A DNA stretch of 64,000 nucleotides. It comes from Actinacidiphila yeochonensis CN732 (GTDB taxonomy: Bacteria; Actinomycetota; Actinomycetes; Streptomycetales; Streptomycetaceae). The DNA is taken from positions 682,001-746,000 of the forward strand of contig NZ_JQNR01000005.1 of the NCBI RefSeq assembly GCF_000745345.1. The letters are read 5' to 3'. Shown one piece after another: positions 61,091 to 64,000 of this stretch. Each line of letters opens with the position of its first letter. The first letter of the stretch is position 1. The translations under genes were made by a program, and so were the position numbers. Under the pieces are notes generated by a model. It ran no database searches, had not been told where the DNA came from, and saw nothing but the letters and a program-made list of their open reading frames with translations.

Positions 61091-62398
61091 TCACCAGGTG
61101 ACCCGCAGCTCCTCCACCCCGCGGATCACGTAGCCAGGCCGCCACGCCGGCTCCGCGGCCAGCCGCATGCCGGGGGCGTCGCGCAGGAACGCCTCGAACG
61201 ACGCGGCCAGCTCCAGCCGGGCCAGCGGCGCGCCCAGGCAGTAGTGGATGCCCGCGCCGAAGGACAGGTGGCGGTTCCCGGCGGCGGGCCGGGTGAGGTC
61301 GAACCGGTCCGGGTCGGTGAAGCGCGCGGGGTCGCGGTTGGCGGAGCCGAAGAGCAGCGCCACCTCCGAGCCGCGCGGGATGACGGTGCCGTCGATCTCG
61401 ATGTCGTCCAGCACCCACCGCTCGAACATCTGGAGCGGCGTGTCGTAGCGCAGCAGCTCCTCCACCGCGTCCCGCACCGCCGCCGGGCGGTCGGCGGCGG
61501 CGTCGAGCCGGGCGAGCTGGTCGGGGTGGCGCAGCAGGTGCAGCCAGCCCAGGACGGTGGTGTTGACGGTGGCCTCGTGGCCGGCGTTGAGCAGCAGCAC
61601 GCAGGTGGAGACCATCTCCTGCTCGCTGAGCACGTCGCCGTCGTCGTGGGCGGCGATGAGGGCACTGATCAGGTCGGTGCCCGGAGCGGTGCGGCGGGCG
61701 GCGATCAGCTCGCGCAGGTAGCCGGAGAACTCCTCGCTGGCCCGCACCGCCCGGCGGGCGGTCTCCTCGTCCGGGTTGAGCTCGAACATCCCGGTGATCG
61801 CCGCCGACCAGGGCCGCAGCAGGCCGCGGTCGGCGGGCGGCACGCCCAGCATCTCGGCGATCACCGCGACCGGCAGCGGTTCGGCGACCCGGGCGAGCAG
61901 GTCGCCGCCGCCGTCCGCCCGCAGGTCGGCGACGAGTTCGCCGGCCAGCCGCCGCACGGTGGGCGCCAGGTCCTCGACCATCCGCGGCGTGAACGCCTTG
62001 GCGACCAGCCGCCGGATACGGGTGTGGACGGGCGCCTCCAGGTCCAGCAGACCGTTGCCGTTGAGGGTGGTGAACGGCTCGTGCCCGGCCGGCGGCGGGG
62101 TCTGCCCGAACTCCTCGTGGCTGAAGCGGTGCTGGTAGGAGCGGCCCAGCCGGCGGTCCCGCAGCAGGGCGCTGACGTCGTCGTGGTGGGGTATCAGCCA
62201 CTGCCGGCTGGGCTCGTACCAGAGCGCGCGGCCGGCCGCGCGCAGCTCGGCGTAGGCGGGGTACGGGTCGGCGACGAAGGCCGGCGACCAGGGGTCGAAG
62301 CCGGTGCCGGCGGGCACGGCGGTGCCGGCGGGTGCCGTGGCGTCGGCGGCCGCTCCGGAGGAGGGTGCTTCAGAGGAGGGGGCGGGTGCGTGGTTCAT
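61091..62398 (-). CDS. Cytochrome P450
   Basis: A 435-residue class I bacterial P450. The I-helix oxygen-binding motif is AGHEAT (272-277), the K-helix ExxR is EELLR (313-317), and the heme loop FGAGIHYCLGAPLARLE places the thiolate at Cys387. A disordered Ala/Pro/Ser N-terminus of about 33 residues precedes FDPWSPAFVADPYPAYAELR. ATG 62396-62398 overlaps the stop of the metallo-hydrolase gene by four bases. It is last in a NUDIX / metallo-hydrolase / P450 order. No ferredoxin gene is adjacent. The sequence resembles generalist CYP105/107-type enzymes; substrate unknown. Confidence 0.93.
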   Translation of the reverse strand: MNHAPAPSSEAPSSGAAADATAPAGTAVPAGTGFDPWSPAFVADPYPAYAELRAAGRALWYEPSRQWLIPHHDDVSALLRDRRLGRSYQHRFSHEEFGQTPPPAGHEPFTTLNGNGLLDLEAPVHTRIRRLVAKAFTPRMVEDLAPTVRRLAGELVADLRADGGGDLLARVAEPLPVAVIAEMLGVPPADRGLLRPWSAAITGMFELNPDEETARRAVRASEEFSGYLRELIAARRTAPGTDLISALIAAHDDGDVLSEQEMVSTCVLLLNAGHEATVNTTVLGWLHLLRHPDQLARLDAAADRPAAVRDAVEELLRYDTPLQMFERWVLDDIEIDGTVIPRGSEVALLFGSANRDPARFTDPDRFDLTRPAAGNRHLSFGAGIHYCLGAPLARLELAASFEAFLRDAPGMRLAAEPAWRPGYVIRGVEELRVTW

Positions 62399-63156
62399 TG
62401 CAGGTCGATGATCCCGTGTTCGTGCAGGTAGTCGAGCTGGGCGCGGACCGAGAGCTCGGCGGCCGGCCACAGCGCGGGGTCGGTGTCGGCGTAGACGCGG
62501 GCGACCACCTCGGCGGGGCCGCGCAGCCCCGACTCGACGGCGGTCTCGACCTGCGCCAGCCGGTGCGCGCGGTGCGCGAGGTAGAACTCGACGGCGCCCC
62601 GGGCGTCGGCCAGCACCGGGCCGTGGCCGGGCAGCACGGTGTCCACCTCGGCCTCCACCGTCAGGGCCTGGAGCCGCCGCAGCGTGTCGAGGTAGTCGCC
62701 CAGCCGGCCGTCCGGGTGCGCGATGACGGTGGTGCCGCGGCCCAGCACGGTGTCGCCGGTCAGCACGGCGCCGTCGGCCGGCAGGTGGAAGGAGAGCGAG
62801 TCGGCGGTGTGCCCGGGGGTCGCCACCACCCGCAGCTCCAGCCCGCCGGTGGTGACCGTGTCGCCGGCGGCCAGGCCCTCGTCGCCCAGCCGCAGCGCGG
62901 GGTCCAGGGCCCGCACCGGTGTGCCGGTCAGCTCGGCGAAGCGGGCCGCGCCCTCGGCGTGGTCGGGGTGGCCGTGGGTGAGGAGGGTCAGGGCCGTGCG
63001 CCGGCCCTGCCGCTCGACCGCGGCGGCCACCCGCGCCAGGTGCGCCTCGTCCAGCGGCCCCGGGTCGATGACGACGGCCAGCCCGGAGTCCGGCTCCGCA
63101 ACGATCCAGGTGTTGGTGCCGTCCAGCGTCATCGGCGACGGGTTCGGCGCCAGCAC
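62395..63156 (-). CDS. Metallo-beta-lactamase-fold hydrolase (start probably further upstream)
   Basis: At least 253 residues. The dinuclear zinc motif THGHPDHAEG (His61, His63, Asp65, His66) and later ligands in VATPGHTADSLSFHL, LTGDTVLG and VLPGHGPVL are complete. GTG 63156 opens directly into LAPNPSPMTLDGTNTWIV, but relatives carry 25 more residues. A better start, GTG 63237-63239 with translation VSGTSDAAVPPAGRAP, begins just after the NUDIX stop but is one base out of frame; a single missing C in the CCCC run near 63194 would join the two. The C-terminal helices resemble glyoxalase II-like or LACTB2-like nucleases. Overlaps the P450 gene. Confidence 0.85.
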   Translation of the reverse strand: MLAPNPSPMTLDGTNTWIVAEPDSGLAVVIDPGPLDEAHLARVAAAVERQGRRTALTLLTHGHPDHAEGAARFAELTGTPVRALDPALRLGDEGLAAGDTVTTGGLELRVVATPGHTADSLSFHLPADGAVLTGDTVLGRGTTVIAHPDGRLGDYLDTLRRLQALTVEAEVDTVLPGHGPVLADARGAVEFYLAHRAHRLAQVETAVESGLRGPAEVVARVYADTDPALWPAAELSVRAQLDYLHEHGIIDLQ

Positions 63157-63246
63157 GCACGTCGCGCGGGCGGTGGCCGGCCCGCCGACCGTGGGGCGCG
63201 GCCGGCCGGGGGCACCGCGGCGTCGCTCGTCCCGCTCACGTCCGGC

Positions 63247-64000
63247 TCACCGGACCTCCCGGCCCAGGTCGTCGCGGCCCGGCCAGGTCAGCACGACCCG
63301 TCCGTCGCCGTCCAGGTCGGCACGGGCGAGCACCGGCGCGAGGTCCCGCCCGGGTGCCGCGGCCAGCGCCTCGGCGGCGGAGCCGTACGGCAGCAGCGCC
63401 CGCAGCGTGGCACGGGTCGGCGGCAGCATCGCGAGCTCGCCGCGGGCGTGGCCGGCCAGCGCGTCGGCCGGGCGCAGCCACACCGTGCGGTCCGCCTCGC
63501 CCGACACGTCGCGGGCGTCCTGGCCGGGCGGCAGGACGGCGAGGAAGAACCACGTGTCGTAGCGGCGCTCCTCGAACTCGGGGGTGACCCAGCGGGCCCA
63601 GGGCGCCAGCAGGTCCGAGCGCAGCACCAGGCCGCGGCGGGCCAGCAGGTCGGCGAAGCCGAGCTCGTGCGCGACGAGGGCGGCGCGGTCGGCCTCCCAG
63701 GCCGCGCCGGAGGTGTCCCCCGCCACCCGGCCGGGCAGCGCGCCTGCCACGGTGCCGTGGCCCGGGGCCGTTCCGGCGCCGGGGCCGGAGCCCTGTCCTG
63801 TTCCGGGACCGGCCAGCAGCACGCCGGCCTCCTCGAACGTCTCGCGGACCGCCGCGCACACCACCGCCTGGGCGCGGGCCTCGGGGAGGCCGAGCAGCGC
63901 GGCCCACCGCTCCAGCGGCGGCCCGGCCCAGCCCACCGGGCGCTCGTCGCGCGGGTCGACGCCGCCGCCGGGGTAGGCGTACATGCCGCCGGCGAAGGCC
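63247..64000 (-). CDS. NUDIX hydrolase, 5' end outside the window
   Basis: At least 250 residues; the frame is open to the last base (AFAGGMYAYPGGGVDPRDE), so the start lies beyond 64000. A Nudix box is recognisable as AVRETFEEAGVLLA, with the preceding Gly in AYPGGGVD as in the NUDT7/19-like actinobacterial group. A Gly/Pro/Thr-rich insertion of about 50 residues interrupts the region after the box. Expected role is hydrolysis of a nucleoside diphosphate derivative, perhaps CoA-like. It is first of an apparent operon with the metallo-hydrolase and P450 genes; its stop (63247-63249) is seven bases before the natural start of the next gene. Confidence 0.75.
   Translation of the reverse strand, partial: AFAGGMYAYPGGGVDPRDERPVGWAGPPLERWAALLGLPEARAQAVVCAAVRETFEEAGVLLAGPGTGQGSGPGAGTAPGHGTVAGALPGRVAGDTSGAAWEADRAALVAHELGFADLLARRGLVLRSDLLAPWARWVTPEFEERRYDTWFFLAVLPPGQDARDVSGEADRTVWLRPADALAGHARGELAMLPPTRATLRALLPYGSAAEALAAAPGRDLAPVLARADLDGDGRVVLTWPGRDDLGREVR

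Noticed and set aside
61091-64000. Secondary-metabolite cluster around the P450
   Set aside because: No PKS, NRPS, terpene synthase or tailoring set is visible; a lone P450 is not enough.

Overview
The window is high-GC actinobacterial chromosome, almost certainly from Streptomyces or a close relative. The evidence is strong third-position GC, many GTG starts with purine-rich ribosome binding sites, Tat-exported enzymes, a 68-residue BldC and an Lsr2-like protein. From about 23 to 53 kb the gene order (hrpA, bldC, a conserved hypothetical, vdh, DUF3073, purM, purF, a maleylpyruvate-isomerase-like gene, purL-purQ-purS, lsrL, a two-component/ABC locus, purC, a dimethylformamidase-like gene, purD) matches, from memory, the S. 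coelicolor bldC-vdh-pur block. No rRNA, CRISPR array, transposase or large biosynthetic gene cluster is visible.

Layout. 0-2 kb: end of an HxlR regulator and a DNA-binding gene whose frame looks broken. 1.8-6.5 kb: a compact sialic acid module (GntR/FadR regulator, NanT-like permease, N-acetylneuraminate-lyase-like aldolase, secreted sialidase) with a candidate operator in the divergent promoter. 6.5-9.0 kb: an XRE/TPR regulator with a SLOG-fold partner, opposite an RsbW-type ATPase preceded by a tiny His-rich leader ORF. 9.1-11.8 kb: acetate uptake and activation (satP-acs). 12.1-14.0 kb: a PIN-domain gene coupled to an XRE plus ImmA/IrrE metallopeptidase, separated by a perfect-looking 24-bp palindrome. 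14.3-19.0 kb: a LytS/LytTR two-component system in one operon with a small membrane protein and an acetate-type sodium:solute symporter. 19.2-22.4 kb: PhzF-like protein, a repeat-rich gap and a Tat-exported metallophosphatase.

22.8-32.8 kb: tRNA-Asp and tRNA-Phe, hrpA, a second identical tRNA-Asp, about 1 kb of non-coding DNA holding a Crp-type motif, bldC, a conserved hypothetical, valine dehydrogenase and DUF3073. 32.8-41.1 kb: purM, purF, a mycothiol-isomerase-like protein, DUF4177, purLQS and lsrL. 41.5-42.3 kb: three tRNA-Gly genes, two of them in an exact 140-bp duplication that includes the terminator. 42.4-46.3 kb: ABC transporter plus two-component operon. 46.5-53.4 kb: purC, a dimethylformamidase-like gene, a large membrane protein and purD. 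53.7-64 kb: a SLATT-type membrane protein, a conserved hypothetical, a GntR regulator, an exported-domain Ser/Thr kinase, purA, a DAGK-like protein and a P450 / metallo-hydrolase / NUDIX operon cut by the window end.

Together the pur genes cover most of de novo IMP synthesis (purD, purL/Q/S, purM, purC, purF) plus the first step to AMP (purA); they are scattered rather than in one operon. Four or five genes show apparent +/-1 frameshifts, mostly in G/C homopolymer stretches. The clearest is acs, where a strong bidirectional terminator lies inside the read-through. I regard residual sequencing indels as the simplest explanation, and I give coordinates for the likely intact products.
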